Below, piece after piece: positions 1-9,532 of a DNA stretch of 64,000 nt. Each line of letters begins with the position of its first letter. Within the stretch, counting starts at the first letter, position 1. A program made the translations under genes and the position numbers. The notes under the pieces were generated by a model, which searched no databases, was not told where the DNA came from, and saw nothing but the letters and a program-made list of their open reading frames with translations. This stretch comes from Pseudarthrobacter sulfonivorans (GTDB taxonomy: Bacteria > Actinomycetota > Actinomycetes > Actinomycetales > Micrococcaceae), in assembly GCF_014712225.1 (NCBI RefSeq), contig NZ_JACXBW010000006.1:186001-250000 (forward strand), given 5' to 3'.

Positions 1-87
1 GACGATGCGCCCCGCAACTACGGCCCGCAAGCTCCGTCACGGCGTCCAAACGGGCACTCGGCCGTGCCCCGAGGGGCAACACCCGGG

Positions 88-2175
88 CTACCCGCCGGTC
101 CTTGGCGGCGTCGTGAGCATTCCCCAGTACGGGCCGAACTCGCTCTGCAGCGTCAGCCGCCCCAGCTTGCGGTACTCACGCTGCACCGCGGTGACCAGGT
201 GGGTCATGGTGACGGTGCCGCCGTCGTCCGCTGCCAGATAGGCGGCAGTGACCGCAGCGGAGCGGATGGCGCCGCCGGCAAGTTCGAAGGCCTGCCCCAG
301 GAAGGGGAGGTCGATGTCCCCCGCCCGGGCCAGCGTCCGTCCCAGGCAGCGGTCCCACAGGACCCGGCGGTGCGCGGCATCCGGGAGCGGAAAATCGACG
401 ACGACGTCCAGCCGGCGGGTGAACGCCTCGTCGATGTTGGCGCGCAGGTTCGTCGCGAGGATGGCCAGGCCGTCGAACGTCTCCATCCGCTGGAGCAGGT
501 AGGCGCTTTCGATGTTGGCGTACCGGTCGTGGGCGTCCTTCACCTCGGAGCGGCGCCCGAAGACGGCGTCGGCCTCGTCGAAGAGCAGGACGCCGTTGAC
601 GCCTGCCGCTGCCGTGAAGATCCGTTCCAGGTTTTTCTCGGTCTCGCCCACGTATTTGTCGACGACGGTGGCCAGGTCCACCACGTACAGGTCCAGTCCC
701 AGCGCACGGGCCACAACCTCCGCGGACATGGTCTTGCCGGTGCCCGAATCCCCGGCAAACAGCGCCGCCACGCCGTGTCCGCGGCCGGCACCGGGCCGCA
801 TTGCCCAGTCACCGAGGACCTGCTCACGGTGTTTGGCCCGCAGCGCCACTTCCTTCAGCGCCAGCAGCACGGCATCCGGCAGGACCAGGTCCTCCCAGCC
901 CACCACCGGCTCCACGCGACGGGCCAGGCGGTCCAGGGCTGAACCGTTTTCCGCCCTCGCCCCCGCGCCGAGGTGCGACGAGGTGACTTTTCCGTCGGGG
1001 GTCAACGTGGCCTGCACCCGCGCGGATCCTGCCGCCCGGGCAACCTGCTCGGGCCGTAGCCGGAACGTCGACGTGGCGGCCTCGACGTCGAGCCCGTTCA
1101 TGACGCCGAGCGCCTTGCGCCAAAGGGTTGACCGTTCCGCCGATGTGCTGGCAGGAACGTCCACCAGCAGTGGGGGCCGGGTTGTCCATGCAGGATCCCA
1201 GGCGGCGTCTCCCACGAGAATCACAGGCTGCGGTTCCGCATGCAGGGATTCGAGCACTGCCGGCCGGTCCGACACTGCAGCAAGCGGCCCCGCCACCAGC
1301 CCGGCGCCGCGGAGCCGCGCTTCCCGCACGGCAGCGTCTACGAGTTGGAGCGGCTCACGCTCGGCGGCCAGCCGGGTCAGGTCGAACAGGACTGCTCCGT
1401 AGCCCGTGGCGCTCAGGGCGCCCGCAGCCAGCACGCGGCCCGAGCCTGTGGCCGGCTCCCGCAGGTAAGCACGGCGGACACCCGCCCGGAGCGCCCGTTC
1501 CAGCGGCACGGTATCTCCCCAGGCAACCGGCGGCGGTTCGGCCAGCAGGCCTTGAAGGGACAGTTCGGGCGTGTCACCGCCCAGGAGATGCCCGACGACG
1601 CGGTCCGGCACCCGCAGCGCCCTCCCCGGCAGTGGACGGTCGGGGTCCTCGACGACGAGCAGGCCGCCGGTGATCAGCGGACCGGACAGCACCCGTGCAC
1701 GTCCGTCGGACGCTGACAACGGGGTGCCGCACAGCGCCAGCGCGACGGCGACGGACGGACGGCGCCGGGTGACGTCGTCGTTCAGGTAGCCGAATAGCTG
1801 CTCAAAGCGCGGGTCAAGGTCCGCTGCGAGCGCAACCAGCAGCAGATCGACGTCAAGATCCGACAGGCCGAAGGTGGCGGCCAGTTCACGCAGCCTCAGC
1901 CGGTGCCCGGTGGCCTCGGCGGCGTCCGCCCGGGCCTCGCATTCCTCGAGGCGCGGTGAATGCCGCTCCTGACCTGATTCCGTCCCGTCGCAGTCCGGCT
2001 CCGCAGATTCCTGCCCGAGCAGACGGTCGACGGCCTCATCGCTGAGGTAGAGCCCGCGGAACGGGTCATCAGGCTGCGGGTCGTCGGCGCGGCGCAGCGC
2101 GACGAGGAGACGGATTCGCTCCTCCACCACCCCCACGCGGCCAAGCACGTGGGCGAGGCTGGAATCTCCTGTCAT
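88..2175 (-). CDS. eCIS-associated AAA+ ATPase (Cis15/Pvc15-like)
   Basis: This 695-residue protein has an N-terminal helical region and a C-terminal AAA+ module. The Walker A motif GDSGTGKT lies near residue 474, the Walker B motif LLFDEADA near 530, and an arginine-finger/sensor region (FTRRLD) near 583. This layout matches the ATPase conserved in extracellular contractile injection systems, where it is thought to help assemble or remodel the particle in the cytoplasm. The DUF4255 gene lies 19 bp upstream on the same strand, which supports the eCIS assignment. The 87 bases to the left of its stop are open on the minus strand from a possible GTG, and may be the start of the next eCIS gene, but too little is visible to call it. 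The ATPase family is clear; the eCIS role rests on family plus neighbours. Confidence 0.9.
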   Translation of the reverse strand: MTGDSSLAHVLGRVGVVEERIRLLVALRRADDPQPDDPFRGLYLSDEAVDRLLGQESAEPDCDGTESGQERHSPRLEECEARADAAEATGHRLRLRELAATFGLSDLDVDLLLVALAADLDPRFEQLFGYLNDDVTRRRPSVAVALALCGTPLSASDGRARVLSGPLITGGLLVVEDPDRPLPGRALRVPDRVVGHLLGGDTPELSLQGLLAEPPPVAWGDTVPLERALRAGVRRAYLREPATGSGRVLAAGALSATGYGAVLFDLTRLAAEREPLQLVDAAVREARLRGAGLVAGPLAAVSDRPAVLESLHAEPQPVILVGDAAWDPAWTTRPPLLVDVPASTSAERSTLWRKALGVMNGLDVEAATSTFRLRPEQVARAAGSARVQATLTPDGKVTSSHLGAGARAENGSALDRLARRVEPVVGWEDLVLPDAVLLALKEVALRAKHREQVLGDWAMRPGAGRGHGVAALFAGDSGTGKTMSAEVVARALGLDLYVVDLATVVDKYVGETEKNLERIFTAAAGVNGVLLFDEADAVFGRRSEVKDAHDRYANIESAYLLQRMETFDGLAILATNLRANIDEAFTRRLDVVVDFPLPDAAHRRVLWDRCLGRTLARAGDIDLPFLGQAFELAGGAIRSAAVTAAYLAADDGGTVTMTHLVTAVQREYRKLGRLTLQSEFGPYWGMLTTPPRTGG

Positions 2176-2194
2176 CGAACCGGCACCACCGTGG

Positions 2195-2851
2195 TCACCT
2201 CGCCGGGTGGCGGCGGGACGTGCCCCGCGCGGCGGGTGGCGGGATGTGCTGGTGGCGGCCGGAATCGGAGCCCCCGCCGATCAGATCGGACATGTCCACA
2301 TGCGTGCCCTGGGAGGCCGGCGGTGCCGCCACGTAGACGATGCCCGTGGCAACCGGAGCGATGACGACGATGTCGAGTGACGGCTTCAGCTCTCCCCCCA
2401 GCGCGGACCAAACGTCCGCGAACGCGCGGTCCTCCGGAGGAGGCAGACCCACCGTCAGTGGAACGACGAGTCCCGTCTCCGCGAGCGGGCCGATAACCAG
2501 TTCGTCCGGCAGTGCCTCGTGCCTGATGAAGCACCGGAGCAGCTGGTCCAGCAGACGGTGCTCGTCTTCAGGCCGCTGCGTCCAGGCTGTGACGAGGTAG
2601 GAGAGCTTGAAATGGCGAGGAGCCGGGCGGCGTGTCCGGACGTACCCGTCATCTCCGCGATCTTCGGACAGTCCCCGTTCCCTCCGACGCAGGTCTTCCC
2701 GGATGTCGTAGAGGTACAGATTGACGGTAGGGGCGTTGCGCCGGCTGGCCCAGTCCTTGGTGGGCGCGTCGAAGACCACGTCCACCTCTGAGCCGTCCAG
2801 CGCCTCGGTTCGTACCAGGGTCCGCAACGCGTCGTCAATCTGGGCGATCAC
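2195..2851 (-). CDS. DUF4255 domain protein (Pvc16-like eCIS component)
   Basis: The protein is 218 residues long. Its first 180 or so residues fit the DUF4255/Pvc16 N-terminal family: a start of the type IAQIDDALRTLV, the motif PTVNLYLYDIRED, and a middle segment FKLSYLVTAWT followed by a run of HRLLDQLLRCF type. In eCIS loci this protein is a conserved cap or terminator-associated component next to the AAA+ ATPase, as here. The C-terminal 30 residues are low-complexity and rich in His, Pro and Arg. It starts 3 bases before the stop of the large upstream gene, so the two are probably translationally coupled. Confidence in the family is high; the exact place in the particle is inferred from relatives. 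Confidence 0.88.
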   Translation of the reverse strand: MIAQIDDALRTLVRTEALDGSEVDVVFDAPTKDWASRRNAPTVNLYLYDIREDLRRRERGLSEDRGDDGYVRTRRPAPRHFKLSYLVTAWTQRPEDEHRLLDQLLRCFIRHEALPDELVIGPLAETGLVVPLTVGLPPPEDRAFADVWSALGGELKPSLDIVVIAPVATGIVYVAAPPASQGTHVDMSDLIGGGSDSGRHQHIPPPAARGTSRRHPAR

Positions 2852-2854
2852 GGC

Positions 2855-5800
2855 CTACCCCCTCCCAATGAAGTCCGGCATCGGGGCCACCGAACGGGCG
2901 ACCACCAGAACGGGTGCGCGGATTTCTCCGAACAGTTGCTCCTGGTCCGCGCTGGTGACGATGATTTCCCGCGTTCCCAGCTGGTCGCGGCGAACCAGCA
3001 GCAGGCCCCTGCGGAGCTCAGTGCCCTCGTGCTCGACTTTCGCTGAGTCCGGCGGGATGCCTTTCGACCAGGCAAGCTTCACCGGGGCGCCCGATGGCAG
3101 GCCCTCCACGATTACGGTGACCACGTCCCCCGGTTTTCCCAGAGCCGGGTACACGGTGACGCCGGGCTGGCGGACGGTAAGCCCTTCACGGTCCGTGTTG
3201 TTCTCGCGCTTGGGGTCCGTGCTGGACGCGTTGACCTCGACGCTGATCTCTGCCGGGCGGGATGTTACGCCTCCGGCCGGCTCACTGTCCGGCATTGAAA
3301 ACTTCAGCTCGACCTCGCGGCTGGCTCCCGGCTCGAGCGAGTCCATCGGGCACAGTGAGTCGCCGCACCCTCCGGTTGGCTGGAAGGTCACGGGACCTGT
3401 AGTGGACACCTTGATGCTGATGCCGGAGGCGGCGGCGGGGCCGTTGTTGGTGACCTTGGCTTTCGCCGTGGCCGGCCTGCCGCCGGTCCAGCCTTCGTTT
3501 TGGCTCAGGGTGAGGTCTACCGCTATGTCCGAGGCCACTTCTCCCGGGGTCCGCGTACCCGTCCGAGACTGGTTGTCTGGCGGGCGTGGGTCAGGGGTTT
3601 CAGCAGTGACGGTTGCAGTGGCGATGTGTTCGCCTGCGGCTTCGCCTTTCACCTGTATCTCGATGTTTACAGTGGCGCCCTTTTCCAGCCGCTTGTCGAG
3701 CTTGCACTCCACGGATCTTGCTGACACGTCACAACCCTTCGTGGTTGTGCCCACTGCGGTCAGACCATCCGTCGTTTCGAGCAGGAACTTCACCGACGCC
3801 GCCGGAGAGGGGCCGTTGTTGACGGCAGAAGCCTTGAGTGTGGCCGTGTCCCCTTTGGATATGGTGACCGGATCCGCGGGCAGTCGGACAGCAAGATCCG
3901 CCCATGGTTGAAGGGCGGGCTGTGTTTCCGGGCCGCGGCCCTGGACAACTGTCCGGAGTTTGCTGCCATCGGGGGAAACGGCATAGATTCCGCGATGGTC
4001 CGGCTGTCCGGCTGCCTGTCCGGTGAAGTAGATTTCGGCGCCGTCCGGGGACCAGGCAGGGTCTTCCGCTGAAGCAACTTCACCCCGGCTGGCAGTCGGC
4101 ACGCCTGCCGCATCGAATCCGGTGACGGCGGTTAGGGACGCGGCGGCGTGAGGAACGTCCGGCCCGCCGGCCGCGTCGGCGTCTCTGAGCACTACACCTA
4201 TAAGCATTCGGCGGTCGGTGACGACCATCCGGGTGCCGTCGGGTGACCAGGCCGGGTGCGCGCCGGTGACCGGGCACGGGGCCGCACACGGCTCGGGGGC
4301 TGTCACTGGATTCGCTTGGCCGGTACTGGAATTCAGCACCCACAACTCCGGCGGTGACGTGATCGGCTCACGCAGCGGCTTCAAGGCAAGCAGCGATTGA
4401 GTTTGCAGTGCTCCCGCTGTCACAACGGTCGGAGCACTGCTCGGCGAGGAGATGAGGCGGAGGTTGATTACGGGGGGCGGAGGCTGCGGCACAGGGGGCT
4501 GCGACGGCACCCCACCCTCCGAAGGACCCCGACTGGGAATGATCTGCTCAAGGATCACGTCAACAGTTTGGGTGTTGTTGTCGATAAACAATTCGTCAGC
4601 GTCCTTCGATACGGCGCCGGTGACGGTCCCCTTCCCACTGGTGGCGGACGTAAGGACGATTTTTCTGATAGCAGTGGCCGTCGGGGCGAGTGCCTCGATA
4701 CGGCACATGACAGCGGTCCCCGAGGATGGACACGGGTCCGCGCAGGGAAGCTTCGTGGAACAGCGTGGGGGCAGGGCCAGAACGCCGTTAGCGGAAAAGG
4801 TCAGGGTGCTGGGGCCAGCACCAAGTTCGCCGCGGTTCGTGACCGTAGCCGTGACGGTCACTTCGTGGACCGGTATCTCCGACTCTGATCGGATCCGGGT
4901 CTCGGATTTGAGTATCACCTCCAGGTCGGATGCTCCGGTAACGGTCAGCCTTGAGGTTGCTCTGTTGTTCGCGGGGTTGGAGTCCGAAGGTTCCAGCACC
5001 TGCGCGGTGATCTCCCAACTGCCAGGGGTGTTCGCGCGCAGTGTCCAGGTTTGAACCGAAGTCGCTCCCGGGCTCAACGTGCCCACCTGGCATCTGAGCT
5101 CAGCCTTCCCCTGTTTGCACCCCTCAGGAACTGCCTCTGCGGCCAGGCCCGGCGGGAGCGTGAGGGTGATTTCTGTCGGGTCCGTAGAGACTTTACCGGC
5201 ATTCGTAATGGTTGCTTCCACTTTGATGTCCTGCCCCACCCGGACAGTCGGGGATGCCTTTAACTCGACTTTGAGATCCGGCGCGTAGCGCCGGTCGACG
5301 GCAAGGAATGAGCCGTCCGGGGACCACACCGGGTTCTCTTCTTCATAGCGCACGTCCTCCGGCGGCGCCTCGCTGGCCCGGCGGCTGGGAGCCCGGGCAC
5401 CTTCATCGCGTTTTGCTTCCAGGTCCACAATCCAGGTGGCCGGGTCGCCGTAGCCCTTTTCCGTCCATGAATATCGGGTGAAGGCAATACGCCGCCCATC
5501 CGGGGACCAGACCGGATCAACGTCCACGTCGCGGTCACCGCGCTCATAGTTCAGCGGGCTGGCATTCCCGCCGTCCGCCCGGCCACGGATCAGCTGCCAA
5601 CCGGCTCCTCTATCGAGCTCCTGGCCCCACACAATCGAAGTTCCGTCCGGAGAATAGGCAGGTCCGGCGTCGTCCAATGCTGCGGCAGCAATGACACGCC
5701 GCGCCGAACCGTTGGACGCATTGGCGTCGGAGATATCCGCCGTTGCAGTGTGGCGCGTGTACCCAATGGATGCGTAGTCGCCGTCCATGCCAAGCCAAGC

Positions 5801-6871
5801 GGCGTGGGACTCGGATGTGCCCGAAACTGCGGCGGCCTGCACAACCCGGGACGGATCAATTCGGAAAGAATCGTCACCGAACACCAGCCCGGCTATCAAC
5901 ACGTCGCCGTGCGGATCATCGCGTGTCGACGTGAAGGCGATCCGGTTGCCGTCGGGAGACCATGCGGGCTCCGATGTGCCATAGCCCTGCGCCGGTGGGG
6001 CACCGGCTTCCGTTGCTGAGGGCCAAACCGGAAATACTTCTGGCATCTGAGCACCGGCGGGCGGAAGCTTCAGCGCGGCCAGACTCCCGGCTCGTTCGTA
6101 CCGGGTAGTGGTGAACGTGACCCAGGTCGGCCCGGACCCTGAATCTGCATCCACGGACTGATACGCCGCCGGCTGTGTGTCCGCATCAGGGCCATCTGTG
6201 AGCTGGATGAGTCCGGCCTCTGAAGCTTTGTCAGAAGTTTCGCCCAGGTCCGGAACGGGCAGCTGGAACAGGTCGCCGAGAGAGTCCCGCCGTCCACTGC
6301 TGAAGATGATGGAGGACGAGTCCGGTGCCCACGCGGGCCAGGTGTCTGCAGCTTTCGAATCCGTCAGTTGCCGGGCCTGCGAGCATGCCTCCCCTAGCCG
6401 AATTATCCAGATATCAAGGTTTCCCTTTCCATCGGAGGCATATGCCAGCATTTTGCCGTCTGGGGAAATCACCGGATGAAACTCGGCCGCGCTGTTGTCG
6501 CACGTAATGCGCTGATGACTCGCACCGACGGATTTGGAGACGTACACGTCCCCCTGCGGACTGTCCTTGGTACTGACATAGGCGAACTGGCGGCCACCGT
6601 CCCCGGCGGACAGTTCCGCCCTGTACGTGGCGGGATCCTTCTGCTGCTCCCACGGTTTGGGCGCTGACGCACTTGGAAGGGAGACCTGGTATATCTCGGC
6701 CCGTCCTTCGGTAAAAGCGACCTGGGGTGCAACCGGCTCGGGGACCCTGACCGCAGTTCCCACCATGCCGGAGGCCGGCCGCGGTAGGGTCCACTCGGGC
6801 GGCAACGCCAGCCCCGCGAGCGCGATCGCCCACGCCGCGAGGGACGCTGCCGCCCATCTTGGTTGTTGCAC
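2855..6871 (-). CDS. Giant exported TolB-like beta-propeller / DUF11 repeat protein of the eCIS locus
   Basis: I place the start at a GTG (6871) because an AGGAGGGG ribosome site lies directly before it and the product then begins with a clean signal peptide or anchor (QQPRWAAASLAAWAIALAGLAL). Upstream in-frame starts at 6889 and 6916 are possible. The mature protein has at least eight PD40/WD40-like blades, each marked by SPDG followed by a strand (for example SPDGNRIAFTSTRDD). These alternate with three or four DUF11/CARDB-type beta domains (for example VEATITNAGKVSTDPTEITL) and a C-terminal TIG-like strand domain. It is about 1338 residues. Such proteins probably act outside the membrane in binding or scaffolding. 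It sits at the head of the DUF4255-ATPase run. Its precise function is unknown. Confidence 0.85.
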   Translation of the reverse strand: MQQPRWAAASLAAWAIALAGLALPPEWTLPRPASGMVGTAVRVPEPVAPQVAFTEGRAEIYQVSLPSASAPKPWEQQKDPATYRAELSAGDGGRQFAYVSTKDSPQGDVYVSKSVGASHQRITCDNSAAEFHPVISPDGKMLAYASDGKGNLDIWIIRLGEACSQARQLTDSKAADTWPAWAPDSSSIIFSSGRRDSLGDLFQLPVPDLGETSDKASEAGLIQLTDGPDADTQPAAYQSVDADSGSGPTWVTFTTTRYERAGSLAALKLPPAGAQMPEVFPVWPSATEAGAPPAQGYGTSEPAWSPDGNRIAFTSTRDDPHGDVLIAGLVFGDDSFRIDPSRVVQAAAVSGTSESHAAWLGMDGDYASIGYTRHTATADISDANASNGSARRVIAAAALDDAGPAYSPDGTSIVWGQELDRGAGWQLIRGRADGGNASPLNYERGDRDVDVDPVWSPDGRRIAFTRYSWTEKGYGDPATWIVDLEAKRDEGARAPSRRASEAPPEDVRYEEENPVWSPDGSFLAVDRRYAPDLKVELKASPTVRVGQDIKVEATITNAGKVSTDPTEITLTLPPGLAAEAVPEGCKQGKAELRCQVGTLSPGATSVQTWTLRANTPGSWEITAQVLEPSDSNPANNRATSRLTVTGASDLEVILKSETRIRSESEIPVHEVTVTATVTNRGELGAGPSTLTFSANGVLALPPRCSTKLPCADPCPSSGTAVMCRIEALAPTATAIRKIVLTSATSGKGTVTGAVSKDADELFIDNNTQTVDVILEQIIPSRGPSEGGVPSQPPVPQPPPPVINLRLISSPSSAPTVVTAGALQTQSLLALKPLREPITSPPELWVLNSSTGQANPVTAPEPCAAPCPVTGAHPAWSPDGTRMVVTDRRMLIGVVLRDADAAGGPDVPHAAASLTAVTGFDAAGVPTASRGEVASAEDPAWSPDGAEIYFTGQAAGQPDHRGIYAVSPDGSKLRTVVQGRGPETQPALQPWADLAVRLPADPVTISKGDTATLKASAVNNGPSPAASVKFLLETTDGLTAVGTTTKGCDVSARSVECKLDKRLEKGATVNIEIQVKGEAAGEHIATATVTAETPDPRPPDNQSRTGTRTPGEVASDIAVDLTLSQNEGWTGGRPATAKAKVTNNGPAAASGISIKVSTTGPVTFQPTGGCGDSLCPMDSLEPGASREVELKFSMPDSEPAGGVTSRPAEISVEVNASSTDPKRENNTDREGLTVRQPGVTVYPALGKPGDVVTVIVEGLPSGAPVKLAWSKGIPPDSAKVEHEGTELRRGLLLVRRDQLGTREIIVTSADQEQLFGEIRAPVLVVARSVAPMPDFIGRG

Positions 6872-7016
6872 TGGCCCCTCCTGCGCCATCGAACCAGGGG
6901 CGAGCCTTCGGCACACCCCTACACCCTAAGGACCACAATGATGCCCGGGACGGCGGTCCGGCACGCGGCGCCGGGCACACGTATGCGTATCCGACCCTGC
7001 CCCTTGGGGCAACGGC

Positions 7017-7640
7017 CTAAATCAATCCCTCCCGCAACGCATACGCCACGGCATGCGAACGGTTACGGAGCTGCAAGCGCGTCGTCACGTCATGGACAAC
7101 GTTTTTGACTGTCCGCTCCGAATACGCGAGTCTGTGCGCTATTTCGGCCGTGTCCAGGCCGTCGGCCAGCAGGCGAAGTACTTCCACTTCGCGCGGCGCG
7201 AGGCCGGTGAACATGATTCCCCGCGGTCCCAAGACATGCCGCTGCAATTTCCCCACCTGGTCCAGGAGCCGTCCAAGCAGATCCGGCGGCACACTGCCCT
7301 CGCCGGAAGCGGCCGCCGCGATGACGGAAACCAAACGATCAGGGGTAGCTTCGATGCGGCGGACCAGTCCCACAACCCCGGTTTCGACCGCCTTGACGAG
7401 ATCGCCGTCGTCCAGGTGGCCCGCAACCAGGACAGCGCGGGACAACCCGGTTCGCTGGACAACGCGGAGCAGCGTCAGCGCGTCGTCGTCCACTGAATCC
7501 GTGACCACGACGACGACCCTCGCGTGCTCGGCGTCGTGCACTTTTATCACTCTCACCTCGGGGCGCGCCCGCAGCTCGCTGGCGACGCCAGCTTCCGATA
7601 TTGGGTCACGTGCGTGGACCCGAACAGTAATAGGTTCCAT
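7017..7640 (-). CDS. LuxR-family response-regulator-like transcription factor of the eCIS locus
   Basis: The start at 7640 is supported by GGAGG four bases upstream; a longer reading frame to 7736 lacks such support. The 207-residue product has an N-terminal receiver-like domain and a C-terminal LuxR helix-turn-helix (from LAPREVEVLRLLADG to NRSHAVAYALREGLI). The receiver part is poorly conserved. An acidic patch (DSVDDD) is present, but the canonical phospho-acceptor and downstream Lys are not obvious, so control by phosphorylation is doubtful. It lies between the giant propeller gene and the divergently read membrane protein, separated from the latter by 237 bp. That position suits a local regulator of the eCIS operons. 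Confidence 0.87.
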   Translation of the reverse strand: MEPITVRVHARDPISEAGVASELRARPEVRVIKVHDAEHARVVVVVTDSVDDDALTLLRVVQRTGLSRAVLVAGHLDDGDLVKAVETGVVGLVRRIEATPDRLVSVIAAAASGEGSVPPDLLGRLLDQVGKLQRHVLGPRGIMFTGLAPREVEVLRLLADGLDTAEIAHRLAYSERTVKNVVHDVTTRLQLRNRSHAVAYALREGLI

Positions 7641-7877
7641 GAATCCTCCATCGATTCCCAGGGCCGGCGTGGGTTGGCAGTGCATGCCCGCCCTGGTCCG
7701 TAGACATGAACATAGCCGTGGGTACTCTTCGTGCAATCAACACCGGCTCAACGGGCAACACGTTTGCCCGTAAGACCGCCCGGCCGATGTGCTGCCACCA
7801 CCATCTGCGGCCCTAGCCTCGGAATACCTACGAGCGCCGCGGGTCCCCGGACGCTGCTCAGTTTGCGAGGAGAGGCC

Positions 7878-9191
7878 ATGAGCACCACTGCAACTCTGGA
7901 TTCGCGCCCCATCAGTCTTGAGGCAGGCGCTGAGGCGTTTGTACCACTGCACATACGCAATGACGGAGAAATCGTTGAAGAGTACCGGCTTGAAGTGGTC
8001 GGGCCAAGCGGCTCCTGGTCTCAAGTCGTTCCTGGACTGGTCTCTCTGTACCCAGGGCAGGATGCAACGGCGTCGGTGGAGTTCCGGCCGCCCCGGTCCG
8101 CAACCGTTCAGGCAGGGGAATTCCTTTATGGGGTCCAGGTTCTCCCGACGGAACATCCAGAAGATGCCGTAGTGCCTGAAGGGGTGGTGAATCTCCTCCC
8201 CTTCTACGAAACCACTGCCGAACTCATGCCCCGAACATCGCGGGGAAGATTCGGGGCCCTGCACCGGCTCGCAGTGGACAACCGGGGAAACGTCCCCATC
8301 ACGGTTACGCTGGCGGGTGCCGACCCAGGGGAAATGCTGAACATAGGCCTGCCCGAGCAGGCACTGACCGTCGAGCCGGGAACGGTCCAGTTCGGCCATG
8401 TTCGGATCCGTCCCGTCCGGAAAATCTGGCGCGGCATGTCCGCCACCCACACCTTCGCCGTCACTGCCACACCTGCCGACGGGACCCCGGTTGTCCTGGA
8501 CGGAACCCACCTGCAAGAGCCGGTGCTTCCTTCGTGGATCGTCAAGGCCATGGTCGCCCTGCTGGTGTTGGCCCTCGGCCTGGCTGCCCTCTGGTACCTG
8601 TGGTTCAAGCCTGCGGTCGAGGCGACTGCCAAGGCGGCCGTCCAGGAGTCTGTCACGAAGGCCGATCAGAGCGCTTCGCAAGCTGCAACCAAGGCAACTG
8701 AGGCCTCAGCCGGTGCTGCCAATGCAGGGGTGGCAGCACAGTCGGCACAGGATTCGGCCACAAGTGCGGCAACAGATGCAGCCAAGGCAAGTGTGGCCAC
8801 AGGAGCGGAGCCCCCGCCCGACATTGTCAGTTCCATTGCCAAGCGCCTGGAAGTGACCGCGGCCCCAGGCGCGTCCAGTTCCGCACCCTTCGTTTTCGAG
8901 AATCCGGACGGAACCTTGAAGCTGACGGACCTCGTCCTTAACAACCCCCAGGGCGACTTCGGTCGGCTGCGGTTGGAACTTGATGGTGCTGCCCTTCTGG
9001 ACATGGCCCTGGAAAACTTCCGCGACATGGATTATCACTTCCTGACCCCCGTGAGGGTCACGGCCGGACAGAATCTGAGCCTGACAATGTCTTGCATCCG
9101 TGTTGGCGCGCCTCCCGATCAGACCGCACCTGCCCAGTGCAAATCTGCGGCCTTCCTCAGCGGCACCATAACCATTCCGGCCCCACGGTAA
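7878..9191 (+). CDS. Membrane-anchored eCIS-associated protein with extracellular-type beta domains
   Basis: The start at 7878 follows GAGGAGAGG at good spacing; an upstream in-frame ATG at 7731 has no such site. The N-terminal 215 residues form beta-rich NEW3/CARDB-like modules (LEAGAEAFVPLHIRNDGEIVEEY). One transmembrane helix follows at about residues 220-243 (WIVKAMVALLVLALGLAALW). Next come an Ala/Thr/Ser-rich, probably coiled segment of about 70 residues and a C-terminal beta domain. Similar proteins are annotated as 'hydrolytic protein' in actinobacterial eCIS loci, but I see no catalytic motif. The PAAR-like gene begins nine bases after its stop, so they are probably cotranscribed. 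A tether between the injection particle and the membrane is a guess from topology. Confidence 0.78.
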   Translation: MSTTATLDSRPISLEAGAEAFVPLHIRNDGEIVEEYRLEVVGPSGSWSQVVPGLVSLYPGQDATASVEFRPPRSATVQAGEFLYGVQVLPTEHPEDAVVPEGVVNLLPFYETTAELMPRTSRGRFGALHRLAVDNRGNVPITVTLAGADPGEMLNIGLPEQALTVEPGTVQFGHVRIRPVRKIWRGMSATHTFAVTATPADGTPVVLDGTHLQEPVLPSWIVKAMVALLVLALGLAALWYLWFKPAVEATAKAAVQESVTKADQSASQAATKATEASAGAANAGVAAQSAQDSATSAATDAAKASVATGAEPPPDIVSSIAKRLEVTAAPGASSSAPFVFENPDGTLKLTDLVLNNPQGDFGRLRLELDGAALLDMALENFRDMDYHFLTPVRVTAGQNLSLTMSCIRVGAPPDQTAPAQCKSAAFLSGTITIPAPR

Positions 9192-9200
9192 GAGACGCAC

Positions 9201-9518
9201 GTGCCTGCCGGACCTGCCCTGAGGGTCGGAGATACATCCCTTTGCCCGCTTTTCGACGGTCCAAAGCCGCATGGTGGCGGTCCGGTCACGCCCGCGGCTG
9301 CCACGGTGACCGTGCTCATAGGCGGCATGCCGGCCGCTGTCGCCAACGCTGCCCCCGGTGGAATCCTCTGCGTTTCACCTGCCCCAAACGGAATCGCTTC
9401 GGGGAGCCTCACTGTACTGATCGGCGGTTTTCCCGCAGCCCGACTCGGGGACCTCACCCTGCACGGAACACCTATTGCGCCGGGCCCTGGCTGCCCTACT
9501 GTCATCATCGGCGGATAA
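9201..9518 (+). CDS. PAAR-like spike-tip protein
   Basis: This 105-residue protein begins with GTG nine bases after the membrane-protein gene. It carries the repeated glycine-rich turns of PAAR proteins: ALRVGDTSLCPLF near the start, then VTVLIGGMPAA, LTVLIGGFPAARLGD and a terminal GCPTVIIGG. PAAR proteins cap the spike of contractile injection systems and type VI secretion systems. Two Cys residues (CPLF and CVSP) and several His residues could bind metal at the tip. The context within an eCIS locus supports this role. The downstream M23 gene converges on it with only 14 bases between the stops. Confidence 0.87.
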   Translation: MPAGPALRVGDTSLCPLFDGPKPHGGGPVTPAAATVTVLIGGMPAAVANAAPGGILCVSPAPNGIASGSLTVLIGGFPAARLGDLTLHGTPIAPGPGCPTVIIGG

Positions 9519-9532
9519 ATCCGCATCCCCCG

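Noticed and set aside
1-87. Possible start of a further eCIS gene at the left edge
   Set aside because: The minus-strand frame from a GTG is open, but fewer than 30 codons are visible and there is no recognisable motif.
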